Assembly: GCA_902476265.1 (NCBI GenBank)
Contig: CABSCP010000002.1
Location: 1 to 64,000 of the forward strand
From: an uncultured Lachnospiraceae bacterium
GTDB taxonomy: Bacteria; Bacillota; Clostridia; Lachnospirales; Lachnospiraceae
Reading direction: 5' to 3'
DNA: 64,000 bases
Made by a program: the position numbers and the translations under genes. Below the pieces are notes generated by a model. It ran no database searches and was not told the DNA's origin. It worked only from the letters and a program-made list of their open reading frames with translations. Of this stretch, positions 34,830 through 44,813 are shown one piece after another; the stretch's first letter is position 1; each line of letters starts with the position of its first letter.

Positions 34830-35030
34830 ATCAGAAATATCATATAATATTTGTGAGGGGGATTCAAGAAAAAGTTCTTCCTATTTAATGAAAGCTGTAG
34901 TATAATACGATTATATTATGGTTTATCTCACTATCGGAATGTTCTATTGCATATCAGATGTACAATTCCTCGGATGATTCAGAGAAAATACCAGAGAAGA
35001 CGGACGTGGTTCAAAGAAGGAGAAAAGAAT

Positions 35031-36599
35031 ATGATGAAAGAGAAGTATGAATCATTAGCAGTTCACGATTTGAAGGAAATTGCCAGATCAAGAGGGATTA
35101 AAGGCGTTTCTGCGATGAAGAAGGCTGATGTCATTGAAGTGATGCTTGCTTTGGATGAGAAGGAAGCGGGCGCACAGGAGATAACGGAAGCGACAGAAAG
35201 TGTGCCGCCTCAGGCGTCTCATGAGAAAGTGAAAAAAGAAGCGGCGGTAAAGGAGAAAGCGCCCAGGGATTATGGCGCGCGGGAACAGACTGTCAGGGAA
35301 CAGCCCTCGCCCCAGCAGCGTCCTTACCGGAATGAAAACGGTAACGGCACAAGAGGAGATTCTCAGTCCAGGATTGTGACAACAAGAAATAATGACAGAT
35401 ACAACAGCCCTTATAATAAAGGGACCGCGCCGACGACAGCTGCGGATGAGGACAAGTTCCCCGCTGAGCTGGACAGCGGCATTACGGTCAGCGGCATTCT
35501 GGAAGTCATGTCTGACGGCTATGGATTTATCCGTTCCGCCAATTATCTGCCCGGTGAGAGCGACGTTTATGTGGCGCCCAGCCAGATCCGTCGTTTTGGC
35601 TTAAAAACCGGCGATATCCTGGAAGGCAATACGAGAGTGCGGACGCAGAACGAAAAGTTTTCCGCCCTTTTATATGTCAAGAGGATCAACGGCTATACGC
35701 CTGAAGTGGCTGCGCGGAGATTTAATTTTGAAGATATGACCCCTATTTTCCCCAACAGCCGCCTGAAAATGGAAAAATACGGTTCTTCCGTGGCGATGCG
35801 CATTGTGGATCTGTTAAGCCCTATCGGCAAAGGGCAGAGAGGTATGATCGTTTCCCCGCCCAAAGCAGGTAAGACAACCCTGTTAAAGGAAGTGGCGCAG
35901 TCCGTAACCAGCAACTATCCGGAAATGCATCTGATCATTCTGCTGATTGACGAACGTCCCGAGGAAGTGACGGATATTAAAGAGACGGTGGAAGGCCCCA
36001 ATGTGGAAGTGATTTATTCCACCTTCGATGAACTGCCGGAACATCATAAACGGGTATCCGAAATGGTAGTGGAGAGGGCGAAGCGCCTGGTGGAACATAA
36101 GAAGGATGTTATGATCCTTTTAGACAGCATTACCAGACTGACCCGTGCCTATAACCTTGTGGTTCCGCCCAGCGGCAGGACGCTTTCCGGCGGTATTGAC
36201 CCGGCGGCTCTGCATATGCCCAAGCGCTTCTTCGGCGCGGCCCGCAACATGAGAGAGGGCGGCAGCCTGACGATCCTTGCCACGGCGCTGGTGGAAACGG
36301 GGTCCAAGATGGATGACGTCATTTATGAGGAATTTAAGGGAACCGGAAATATGGAACTGGTGCTGGACCGCAAGCTCTCCGAAAAGAGACTGTTTCCTGC
36401 AATCGATATTCAGAAAACCAGCACAAGAAGAGAGGATCTGCTGCTGACAGCCGAAGAGATGGAGGCCATCAACATTGTCCGCAGGGCGTTAAACGGCATG
36501 AAATCCGACGAAGCGGTGGACCGTATTCTGGATTTGTTTGCCAAAACCAGAAACAATGGAGAATTTGTGCAGACGGTTAAGAAGATGCGGTTTATTTAA
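35031..36599 (+). CDS. rho: transcription termination factor Rho
   Basis: 522 aa from ATG 35031, with GAAGGAG upstream. Rho_N (SAP-like) at 1-45; then residues about 50-145 are a low-complexity insert rich in N, Q, R, E and P (QQRPYRNENGNGTRGD, TRNNDRYNSPYNKG). The cold-shock RNA-binding domain follows (VSGILEVMSDGYGFIRS). The RecA-like ATPase has Walker A SPPKAGKTT (about 276-284), LLIDERPEEVTDI and the Q/R-loop-type ILLDSITRLTRAYN. It ends transcription by RNA-dependent translocation. The insert makes it longer than E. coli Rho (419 aa). Confidence 0.97.
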   Translation: MMKEKYESLAVHDLKEIARSRGIKGVSAMKKADVIEVMLALDEKEAGAQEITEATESVPPQASHEKVKKEAAVKEKAPRDYGAREQTVREQPSPQQRPYRNENGNGTRGDSQSRIVTTRNNDRYNSPYNKGTAPTTAADEDKFPAELDSGITVSGILEVMSDGYGFIRSANYLPGESDVYVAPSQIRRFGLKTGDILEGNTRVRTQNEKFSALLYVKRINGYTPEVAARRFNFEDMTPIFPNSRLKMEKYGSSVAMRIVDLLSPIGKGQRGMIVSPPKAGKTTLLKEVAQSVTSNYPEMHLIILLIDERPEEVTDIKETVEGPNVEVIYSTFDELPEHHKRVSEMVVERAKRLVEHKKDVMILLDSITRLTRAYNLVVPPSGRTLSGGIDPAALHMPKRFFGAARNMREGGSLTILATALVETGSKMDDVIYEEFKGTGNMELVLDRKLSEKRLFPAIDIQKTSTRREDLLLTAEEMEAINIVRRALNGMKSDEAVDRILDLFAKTRNNGEFVQTVKKMRFI

Positions 36600-36620
36600 A
36601 AAGACATATGATCGGAAAGG

Positions 36621-36660
36621 AAGGCTTTTCCCCGAAGGAATTTGGGGAAAAGCCTTTTTA
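36621..36660 (+). terminator. rho-independent terminator after rho
   Basis: A perfect 13-bp stem (AAGGCTTTTCCCC, 36621-36633, with 36644-36656), 10-base loop, then TTTTA. Confidence 0.9.
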
Positions 36661-36815
36661 TGGTGTGCAGAAAGACAGAGATTTTCAGTATCATTTCTAA
36701 CAAATAAGAGGATTGTGCTATTGGTTTAAAGCTGATTTTCCGGTATCCTTATCAATGAGAAGTTCTGACAGAAAAGGATGGCATGTAGGAATTGCCGGAT
36801 AAAGGAGTAGATGGC

Positions 36816-37766
36816 ATGAAAACAATTACCGGGCTTAACGCAGGAATCTTTTGGGCATTGGATACCGTGATTTTAGGGATCGCGCTTTCCGTGCCGCCCT
36901 TCGACAGGACAGGGGCGGCGGTGTTGGCGCCCTTTGTGAGCACTTTTCTGCATGATTTATTTTCCTGTTTATGGATGGCATTCTATACAGGAATCCGGAA
37001 ACAGTTCCGGACGGTTTTTCATGCACTGCGGACCAAAAGCGGGAAATATATTCTGCTGGGGGCGCTGGCCGGCGGTCCGGTGGGAATGACGGGATATGTT
37101 TTTTCCATTCAATTTCTGGGCGCTTCCTATACGGCCATGCTGACCGCCATTTTCCCCGCATTGGGCGCAGTGCTGTCCCGGATTTTTTTAAAAGAACGTA
37201 TGAGCCGGCGTCAGATTGCAGGAATGGCACTGTCGCTGGCAGGTATGGTTTATCTGGGGTATGCGCCCGGAGGGAGTGTTCCGGACCGTTTTCTTCCGGG
37301 TCTCTGCTGTGCCCTCATGTGTGTCACAGGCTGGGCGGCAGAAGTGGTGATCTGCGCTTACGGAATGCGGGATCCGGAAGTGGGACATGAGCAGTCGCTG
37401 ATGCTGCGGCAGACGACTTCCACACTCTTTTACGGCATCGTGATTATGAATGTCATAGGGGGCTGGGAAACCGTATTTGAAGCTGTCTCGGCCGGGGCTG
37501 CCGGCCGGATTGGACTGGCAGCCCTTTCCGGCACCTTTTCTTATTTATGTTACTATAAAACGATCCACAGAGTGGGGCCGCCCAGGGCGATGTCTTTTAA
37601 CATCACCTACTGCGCCTGGGCCATTCTGATCGAACTGCTGTTACTTCATAAAGTGCCGGCGCAGAAAAATATTCTGTGTGGGATAATTATTTTGACCGGT
37701 GCGCTGCTCACAGCTGCGGGGCAGGACAGGAAAGGGGAAAAGAGGAATGAAAAAGCTGGAAATTGA
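36816..37766 (+). CDS. EamA/DMT-family transporter
   Basis: 316 aa from ATG 36816 (AAAGGAG nine bases upstream). About ten hydrophobic helices in two EamA repeats: VILGIALSVPPFDR, YILLGALAGGPVGMTGYVFSIQFLGASYTAMLTAIFPALGAVLSR in the first and LAALSGTFSYLCYYKTIHRVGPPRAMSFNITYCAWAILIELLLL in the second. It is a drug/metabolite-superfamily exporter or importer of unknown substrate. Its end overlaps the start of the alpha-galactosidase gene by 20 bases, which suggests joint expression. Confidence 0.88.
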   Translation: MKTITGLNAGIFWALDTVILGIALSVPPFDRTGAAVLAPFVSTFLHDLFSCLWMAFYTGIRKQFRTVFHALRTKSGKYILLGALAGGPVGMTGYVFSIQFLGASYTAMLTAIFPALGAVLSRIFLKERMSRRQIAGMALSLAGMVYLGYAPGGSVPDRFLPGLCCALMCVTGWAAEVVICAYGMRDPEVGHEQSLMLRQTTSTLFYGIVIMNVIGGWETVFEAVSAGAAGRIGLAALSGTFSYLCYYKTIHRVGPPRAMSFNITYCAWAILIELLLLHKVPAQKNILCGIIILTGALLTAAGQDRKGEKRNEKAGN

Positions 37767-39861
37767 AGAAATCGGACTGTATTTATGCTTTTCCCTGGAA
37801 AGCGGACAGGAAGCCAGGCTGCTAAAGGTCTGCAGTAAAAAGCCGGAGGAAGGGTGGGAAGAAAAATGCGTGGAGGAAGCTTCAAGAATTGTTGAAATCA
37901 GGGTCTCCGGAGGAAAATGCAAAGCGTTTCGGGGAGCAAAAAATTTTTATGATCATCCCCAGACGGTCCTTCGCTATGTGCGCCACCGACTGACGGAAAA
38001 TGAGTCCGGCCGTCAGTTGGTGATCAGTCAGGAAGGAGACGGCCTTGTGGTTCATACCTGCTATCAGTTTTACAGGGGACTTCCGGTTTTCTCCTGTGAA
38101 AGCGAAGTGATCAACCGGTCCCCGGATGAAATCTGGCTGGAGGGAGTGACATCCTTTTGTTATGGAAATCTGGATTACTTCCGGAAAGGGGATACCAATC
38201 CGGCAGAGGAGCTGGAACTTTGGTATGCCCATAATACCTGGTCGGCGGAATGCCGGTGGAAACGGCAGACACTGCAGGAATGCGGCGTGATTCCCTATGG
38301 AAATTTGTGCTATGACAGATTTTGCATCTCCAATGCCGGCGGATTTTCCAGCGGGGAGTTTTTGCCGGAAGGGGCCGCCTATAACAGGCGCACTGGAGAA
38401 AGCATTTTTTGGCAGATTGAGCATAACGGGTCATGGTCCTGGGAGATCGGATGTTCTGTTCCGGAATACGGGCTGTCCTTTTTGGAAAAGGAATATTTAC
38501 AGCCGGTTTATCTGCTGCTTTCGGGACCGGAAACAGAGAAGGCGCACTGGTATAAAAAACTGAAAAGCCGGGAAAGTTTCCGGACGGTACCGGCAGCAGT
38601 GTCTGTGAGCCGGGGAAAGCCGGAGGAAGGAATCTCATGGATGACACAATATCGGAGAAGGAAAAAGAGGATAAAAAAACTCCCGGTCATTTTTAACGAC
38701 TATATGAACTGCCTTATGGGGAACTCTACCACCGCTTCATTGCTGCCCTATATCCGTAAAGCGGGAGAAGCCGGATGCGAAATTTTTGTGGTGGACTGTG
38801 GCTGGTATGACAGCAGGGACTGGCAGTTTACTCTGGGAACTTTTGAAGAATGCAGGCAGCGGTATCCGGCCGGGCTTACAGAAGTGATGGACTGTATCAG
38901 GGCTGCAGGAATGGAGCCGGGCCTGTGGCTGGAGCTGGAATCCTTTGGAACAGACAATCCTGCAGCCGGTGAACTTCCAAAGGATTGGCTGTTTTGCAGA
39001 AACGGAAAACCTGTCATGGATTCGGGGCGTTATCAGCTGGATTTCAGAAATGCAGACGTGCGGGAGAATGCGTCATCCATTGTCAAAAGGGTGATTGAAA
39101 AGTATGGGCTGAAATACATAAAAATGGACTACAATATGTGCTGTGGATGGGGGACGGACTTTCACAGCGACAGTCTGGGAGACGGACTGCTGGAACATAA
39201 CCGGGCTTATCTGGACTGGCTTGAGAAGGAAAGAGAAAAATACCCCGGAATACTTTGGGAAAACTGTGCCAGCGGCGGGCTGCGTATGGATTATGCCCTG
39301 TTGTCTCAAATGGATATTCAGTCTGTCAGCGATCAGGAAGACTATAGAATTATGGCGTTTATCGCTTCGAACTGTGCAGCGGCTTTGCTGCCGGAGCAGG
39401 CGGGAATCTGGTGCTATCCCAGAAAGGAGGGGGATTGCCGGGAAACGGTAATGAACCTGGTATCGGGGATGTTGTTTCGGATCCACCTGGGAGGCCATCT
39501 GGCAAAACTTGACGGAGACAGGTTTTTACTGGTGAAAGAAGGGATTGCCTGCCATAAAAGAATCAGGCAGGAAATTCCCGAATCGCTCCCTTACTGGCCG
39601 CTCGGAATGCATGTTTTTGACAGCCCGTGGCTGTGTTGGGGCCTGCATGGGCCGAAAGCGGATTATATCGCTGTCTGCCGGAGAATGGCGGAAGAAGAAG
39701 TCCTTTCTTTTCCGGTGAAAAGGACTCCTGTATCAGTCCGGATTCTGTACGCAGTTTCGGGAGAGACAGAAATTGTTTCCTCCGATCCGCAAAACAGGAG
39801 GATACAAGTCAGGTTGGAATACCGGAATTCCGCCTGCCTGATCGAAGTGAAAGATTCATGA
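37747..39861 (+). CDS. GH36 alpha-galactosidase
   Basis: 704 aa from ATG 37747. The N-terminal beta domain (GLYLCFSLESGQEARLLKV) leads to the catalytic barrel. FVVDCGWYDSRDW, LWLELESFG, KMDYN (nucleophile D461), WENCASGGLRMDY and SDQEDY (acid/base D529) are the conserved GH36 motifs. No signal peptide, so it splits imported melibiose/raffinose-type galactosides in the cytosol. It is convergent with the YesM-like kinase gene, whose stop it overlaps by 6 bases. It differs from the secreted clan by lacking a signal. Confidence 0.9.
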   Translation: MKKLEIEEIGLYLCFSLESGQEARLLKVCSKKPEEGWEEKCVEEASRIVEIRVSGGKCKAFRGAKNFYDHPQTVLRYVRHRLTENESGRQLVISQEGDGLVVHTCYQFYRGLPVFSCESEVINRSPDEIWLEGVTSFCYGNLDYFRKGDTNPAEELELWYAHNTWSAECRWKRQTLQECGVIPYGNLCYDRFCISNAGGFSSGEFLPEGAAYNRRTGESIFWQIEHNGSWSWEIGCSVPEYGLSFLEKEYLQPVYLLLSGPETEKAHWYKKLKSRESFRTVPAAVSVSRGKPEEGISWMTQYRRRKKRIKKLPVIFNDYMNCLMGNSTTASLLPYIRKAGEAGCEIFVVDCGWYDSRDWQFTLGTFEECRQRYPAGLTEVMDCIRAAGMEPGLWLELESFGTDNPAAGELPKDWLFCRNGKPVMDSGRYQLDFRNADVRENASSIVKRVIEKYGLKYIKMDYNMCCGWGTDFHSDSLGDGLLEHNRAYLDWLEKEREKYPGILWENCASGGLRMDYALLSQMDIQSVSDQEDYRIMAFIASNCAAALLPEQAGIWCYPRKEGDCRETVMNLVSGMLFRIHLGGHLAKLDGDRFLLVKEGIACHKRIRQEIPESLPYWPLGMHVFDSPWLCWGLHGPKADYIAVCRRMAEEEVLSFPVKRTPVSVRILYAVSGETEIVSSDPQNRRIQVRLEYRNSACLIEVKDS

Positions 39862-41604
39862 CTTCTGCAATGTGATGGTGACAAGCGTTCCGTGAGGAAG
39901 GCGGGGACACAGGTCGAGAGACTGATTTTGCCCCAGAAGATAATTCAAACGCCAGCGGATATTGGAAAGGCCGATATGTTTTCCTCTGCTGTATTCGTCG
40001 GGAGCGTCATAATCTGCCAGGACGTTACAGAGATGTTCATATTTTTCCATATCGATGCCGGCCCCATTGTCCTCCACACAGATTTTTACGCCGCCTGAGT
40101 CCGCCCAAGGGCGGACCGAAATGCGGATAAAGGGCGGTTCGTTTTGCAGACTCTCAAAGCCATCCTCCAAAAAGCCATGGAGGATGGCATTTTCTACGAG
40201 GGGCTGGATGATGTGTTTAGGAATCATGCAGGAAAGGATAGAGGGGGCGATATCCCAGAAAATCTCTATTTTTTCTTCATAACGATATTCTTGTATTTTC
40301 AGATATTCCCGGGTTACGTTCACTTCCGTTTCCACCGTATCAAACACAGAAGTTTCATTGATGCGCAGACTGTCCTTCATAATATGGATGAGCGCGCTGT
40401 TGATGACAATGATATCCTCACTTCTTTTTTGACGGGCCAGATAGTTGATGGTATTCATTGTATTGTAAATAAAGTGCGGGTTAATTTGAGAAATATGAAG
40501 CCCATACTTCATTTTCTGCTCTTTTTTATGTTCCTCCAAAAGAAGGTCAATCTGTTTCTTTAATTCTTTTGCCATGCTGCTGAAAGCCTGGCTCAATTCT
40601 TCTATTTCATCTCCGGTATGAATCTCCAGAGAAGGGATATCATCATAGGAAAATGTCCGCATCTGTTCTGACAGGATTTCAATGGGGCCCACGATATTGT
40701 GAATCAGCGGTTTTAACACGATACCGGCCATTGCCATGATGGAGGCCATGGAGACAGTCAGAAGAAGCAGGGTGGGAAGGAAAGGCATCAGAAGCTCCCC
40801 ATAAGGAATGAAGGCGATCAGCTTCCAGCGGGCAACTTCACTTTGATGTGAAATAAAAATACCGGAAGAATTAAAAAAAATATATTCATCAAAAAAGTTG
40901 ATTTTCTCTTCGCCCGACAAAAGAGAGAACAGATAATCTTCCTGATTGAACCGGCGGTTTAAAACGGGGCGGTTCTGATTGTCCAGCCATATGTAGTGGG
41001 AGAAGGTTTTGTCGGCCCGTTCCAGAAGCTGACGCAGATCATCCGCACGGATGGAAATGATCAGTTTTCCGGATAAAGATGAAATATCATCCAGACGGGC
41101 AAAAAAACGGAAAAGGTTGGAGGATTCTTCAGGAGGAAGGAAAAAGCGGAGATATTCTTTTTGCTGTAGCTCCAGATACCAGGAGGATTTCAGAAGATCC
41201 TCCATTTGCCGGTCGCTGATAAATACAGAGTGGAAATCGCCTTTTTCGCAGGAGAGGACAATGCTTTCAACTCCGGAAGCATATCCGGATAATTCCATCA
41301 GCCGGTTTTCGATCTTTGCCTTATTCAATTCGCTGGGATCCTGGGAAAGCAGGGTGAGGATCAGCTTATCGTTGGGGATCTGGGCAGAATAGGAAACAAT
41401 ATTGGAGGCTTTTAGATTCAGCTGCTGGATGAGCTGTTCGGAGATCACATTCATTTGAGAAACGCTGTTTTTCAGATATCCGATTGAAAACAGGAGAATC
41501 AGGGGCAGCGCGGTGATCAAAAGTGCCGCGGTGACGAGTCTGGCCGTGCTGCGCCTCAGTTTCCTGCCGAGTTTTGTCTGGGAAATGCTGCCATATCGCT
41601 TCAT
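39856..41604 (-). CDS. YesM-like sensor histidine kinase
   Basis: 582 aa. Transmembrane helix 1 (LVTAALLITALPLILLFSIGYL, about 22-43), extracellular sensor of about 230 residues, helix 2 (LLLLTVSMASIMAMAGIVL), HAMP linker, then the His_kinase domain with QINPHFIYNTMNTINYL (phospho-His), and an ATPase with GLSNIRWRLNYLLG. This is the two-component type that senses sugars or binding proteins outside. It overlaps the response regulator gene by 4 bases. Confidence 0.93.
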   Translation of the reverse strand: MKRYGSISQTKLGRKLRRSTARLVTAALLITALPLILLFSIGYLKNSVSQMNVISEQLIQQLNLKASNIVSYSAQIPNDKLILTLLSQDPSELNKAKIENRLMELSGYASGVESIVLSCEKGDFHSVFISDRQMEDLLKSSWYLELQQKEYLRFFLPPEESSNLFRFFARLDDISSLSGKLIISIRADDLRQLLERADKTFSHYIWLDNQNRPVLNRRFNQEDYLFSLLSGEEKINFFDEYIFFNSSGIFISHQSEVARWKLIAFIPYGELLMPFLPTLLLLTVSMASIMAMAGIVLKPLIHNIVGPIEILSEQMRTFSYDDIPSLEIHTGDEIEELSQAFSSMAKELKKQIDLLLEEHKKEQKMKYGLHISQINPHFIYNTMNTINYLARQKRSEDIIVINSALIHIMKDSLRINETSVFDTVETEVNVTREYLKIQEYRYEEKIEIFWDIAPSILSCMIPKHIIQPLVENAILHGFLEDGFESLQNEPPFIRISVRPWADSGGVKICVEDNGAGIDMEKYEHLCNVLADYDAPDEYSRGKHIGLSNIRWRLNYLLGQNQSLDLCPRLPHGTLVTITLQKS

Positions 41605-43124
41605 TTATGTTCCTTCTTTCTATAATCCAGAGGTTTCATGCCGATCAGTTTATAAAAGACCTGACTGAAATACTGTGGAGAGGAATAGCCGCACATTTCG
41701 GCTACCTCATAAACTTTTGCATCAGTGCCGCGCAAGATTCCACAGGCTTTGCGGATGCGATAGTCCGTCAGATAGTCCCATACGGTTTCACCGGTATCCT
41801 GTTTGAAAACCCTGGAAAAATGGGTGATGCTCAGGCCGGCTTCCTTAGCCAGATCCTGTACGGAAAGCTGTTCTTCTCCGTAATGCTTTTCGATATAGGA
41901 AACAGCCCGCTGGGTTTCGCGGGAATAGGAACTGTTTTTCCGGCATTCCGCCTCTGCGGATTTCTCTATGAGAAATGCGCGTATGCAGGAAATATCCGTA
42001 AAATCAACCCGGTCCAGATCAGCAGGGGTGATGTACAACTGCAGCAAAAAAGAAAAGACAAGATTGATCAGGTGGGAAAGGCCGATATAATTATGCTCTT
42101 TTATAACCTGGGAAAATTGAAGATCAATAAAATCGGAAAGGCGGACATTAGGATCTTCATAAACGGCCTGCAGATCGTCTTTGGTAAAAGAAAGTTTCTG
42201 ATTGGTGATAAACAGCCTGGGAGAATCCAGCGCCTCCGTAAGCCTGCAGCCAAGAAAATAGCGCGCCCTGACGGATTTCTGACGTGCAAAAAAATCCTGG
42301 TGCAGACAGGGCAGAGTCATGGGGACGGTGCTGTAAAAGCAGGAGAAACTGACATGGAGCTGAAAATACAGTTCATGGGTCAGGTTCGTGGAAAAACGCT
42401 GCAATACATACAAAATATGGCTGGTGGATGCGGTTTCGGGCATATGCAGAAGCACCAGGATTTTATTGTTGTAAGCGGCAAGGGAACAGATATTTTCAAC
42501 GCCTTCTGTCTGATAAGTTTCCACAAAAGGGAGAGCCATAGCGATGGTTCTTGAAAGGGATGTCTTTTTGGACAGCATGAGTTCCTCTACCCATGGGAAA
42601 ATGATGTCTGGCGCCAGAATGCAGTAGAACAGGCCGGAACCGGACAGGGTTTTATCTGCGGCAGAATATACGGCGGCGCTGTCGCAGAAATAGGCCTGCA
42701 GACTTTTCTGGAGAAAAGAATAGGATAATCTGCAGGAAGATTCCAGCTTTTCCCGGATGAGCAGCAGTTTTTCCGTCAGAAGTTCAGGGGTGATTTCGTC
42801 CTTCATCAGATAGTCCTCCACACCCAGCTGGAAAGCCCTTTTCATATAATCAATTTCGGCGTAGGCGGTAAGCAGCAGAAAAAGCAGCCGGCTGTTCCGG
42901 CGCTTTAACGCTTCGATCAAAGAAATGCCATCCATGCCGGGCATGCTGATATCCGTGATGATCAGATCGGCCGACTGGGTTTCCGGAATGTGCAGCGCCT
43001 GTCTGCCGGAACGAGCGGTTGCGGTGATTTCAAATCCCAGCCCTTCCCAGTCAATCAAATTTTTTAAATCTTCAATTGCCAGATATTCATCATCAACGAT
43101 GATGACTTTGATTTTTTGTGGCAT
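41601..43124 (-). CDS. YesN-like response regulator, AraC-type
   Basis: 507 aa from ATG 43124, which is preceded by AAGGGGG. The receiver domain covers residues 1-120 (VIIVDDEYLAIEDL, LIITDISMPGMDG with phosphorylation Asp). The middle region is unassigned. The C-terminal AraC domain is clear: EEQLSVQDLAKEAGLSITHFSRVFKQDTGET and VAEMCGYSSPQYFSQVFYK. It is divergent from the galactoside importer and probably activates it. Confidence 0.93.
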   Translation of the reverse strand: MPQKIKVIIVDDEYLAIEDLKNLIDWEGLGFEITATARSGRQALHIPETQSADLIITDISMPGMDGISLIEALKRRNSRLLFLLLTAYAEIDYMKRAFQLGVEDYLMKDEITPELLTEKLLLIREKLESSCRLSYSFLQKSLQAYFCDSAAVYSAADKTLSGSGLFYCILAPDIIFPWVEELMLSKKTSLSRTIAMALPFVETYQTEGVENICSLAAYNNKILVLLHMPETASTSHILYVLQRFSTNLTHELYFQLHVSFSCFYSTVPMTLPCLHQDFFARQKSVRARYFLGCRLTEALDSPRLFITNQKLSFTKDDLQAVYEDPNVRLSDFIDLQFSQVIKEHNYIGLSHLINLVFSFLLQLYITPADLDRVDFTDISCIRAFLIEKSAEAECRKNSSYSRETQRAVSYIEKHYGEEQLSVQDLAKEAGLSITHFSRVFKQDTGETVWDYLTDYRIRKACGILRGTDAKVYEVAEMCGYSSPQYFSQVFYKLIGMKPLDYRKKEHK

Positions 43125-43292
43125 GTTTTTAACCCCCTTATTAACAAGTTCCATTTTATCATATCCGTTTTTGAGCGTAAACAAATCCGGTAGTATATGC
43201 TGGGAAATCTAACAAAATGGTCGGATAGTGATATTATCGCTGTTCCCTGTGTTTGTTATACTTGGCCTATCAAGCAAAAAGGAGGGGAAGCG

Positions 43293-44795
43293 ATGAAAAA
43301 GGAAGCGATACTAACCGTACAGGATATCCGGAAAAATTTCGGAACTGTGCAGGCGTTAAAAGGCGTCAGTGTTGCTTTTTACCGGGGGGAGATCCATGGG
43401 CTGATTGGGGAAAACGGGTCGGGAAAATCAACATTGTCTTCCGTCATCAGCGGAATTTATACTTCTGACGGGGGGAAAATGTTTCTGGAAGGGAAGGAAT
43501 ATTGCCCTGCCTGTATTCAGGATGGCGAAAAAAGGGGCATCCGCATGATCGTGCAGGAAATGGGGACGATCGGCGGAATTACGGTAGCAGCAAACATTTT
43601 TGCGGGAAAAGAAGAGCTTTTTGCAAAATGCGGGATCGTGAATAAAAAGGCCATGGTGAAAGAAGCACAGAAAGCGCTGGATGCCATCGGCGCGTCCGAT
43701 ATACAGGCGGATGGGGCGATTGAGGAGGAGTCCTTCGAAAACAGGAAAATTGTGGAAATCGCCCGCGCTATGTATCAGGAGGCAAAAGTCCTGATCGTGG
43801 ATGAAACAACCACAGCGTTATCCCAGAAAGGCCGGAAAATCATATATGATTTGATGGACAGACTGCGCAGGGAAGGAAAAGCGGTCATTTTTATTTCCCA
43901 TGACCTGGATGAACTGGAAGCGCATTGTGACACGGTTACAGTCCTTCGGGACGGCGTTTTTATTCAGACGCTGGATAAGGAAAACATTGACCCGGACACC
44001 ATGAGGAGGCTGATGGTGGGGCGGCAGATCGAGGAGGACTATTACCGGAATGATTATGGCGACAGCGCTGCCGGAGAGAAAATCCTTTCCGTTTCGGAGC
44101 TATGCATGGGCACTGCGCTAAAAAAGGTGTCATTCACACTCAAAAAAGGGGAAATATTGGGGATTGGCGGCCTGACTGACAGCGGAATGCATGAATTGGG
44201 AAAACTGGTCTTCGGAATTGACAGGCCGGACAGCGGCAGCGTTACATACGGGGCGGACAAAATAAAAATCAACAGTCCCGGAAAGGCCATAAAACATAAG
44301 ATGGGATATGTTTCGAAAAACAGGGACAAAGAGTCCATTCTGAACCAGTCCAATATTTTGGATAATATCTGTCTGCCTTCTTATGACAAAATTCGAAAAG
44401 GCTGTTATATCTCCAAAAAGGCGGAAAAAGCGCTGGCAGAAGGGGAGAGTGGCAGGCTGCAGATCAAAATGAGTTCCTTAAACCAGCTTTGCTGTCAGCT
44501 CTCCGGAGGAAATAAGCAGAAGGTGGCGCTTGCAAAATGGCTGGGGAACGATTCGGACATTTTGATTCTGGACTGTCCCACAAGAGGAATCGATGTGGGG
44601 GTTAAAGCGGCGATTTATAAACTGATGGATACCTATCGCAAGAGCGGAAAATCCATTTTGATGATATCGGAGGAACTTCCGGAACTGCTGGGCATGAGCG
44701 ACAGGATCCTGATTTTAAAAGACGGCGTTGTGACAAAGGAATTTAATCGCAGCAGGGATTTGACGGAAGCTGATATGATCCGCTACATGATTTAG
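43293..44795 (+). CDS. CUT2-like sugar ABC transporter ATP-binding protein (RbsA type)
   Basis: 500 aa from ATG 43293, after AAAAAGGAGGGG. Two ABC modules. The first has GENGSGKSTL and LIVDETTTAL but its signature position reads FENRKIVEIARAM rather than LSxGQ. The second has a full signature CQLSGGNKQKVALAKWL with LILDCPTRGIDVG, but its Walker A (GIGGLTDSGMHELG) is degenerate as in RbsA. It powers import with the two permeases and binding protein that follow. Confidence 0.92.
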   Translation: MKKEAILTVQDIRKNFGTVQALKGVSVAFYRGEIHGLIGENGSGKSTLSSVISGIYTSDGGKMFLEGKEYCPACIQDGEKRGIRMIVQEMGTIGGITVAANIFAGKEELFAKCGIVNKKAMVKEAQKALDAIGASDIQADGAIEEESFENRKIVEIARAMYQEAKVLIVDETTTALSQKGRKIIYDLMDRLRREGKAVIFISHDLDELEAHCDTVTVLRDGVFIQTLDKENIDPDTMRRLMVGRQIEEDYYRNDYGDSAAGEKILSVSELCMGTALKKVSFTLKKGEILGIGGLTDSGMHELGKLVFGIDRPDSGSVTYGADKIKINSPGKAIKHKMGYVSKNRDKESILNQSNILDNICLPSYDKIRKGCYISKKAEKALAEGESGRLQIKMSSLNQLCCQLSGGNKQKVALAKWLGNDSDILILDCPTRGIDVGVKAAIYKLMDTYRKSGKSILMISEELPELLGMSDRILILKDGVVTKEFNRSRDLTEADMIRYMI

Positions 44796-44813
44796 GAAAG
44801 GGGCAGGAAAGAT

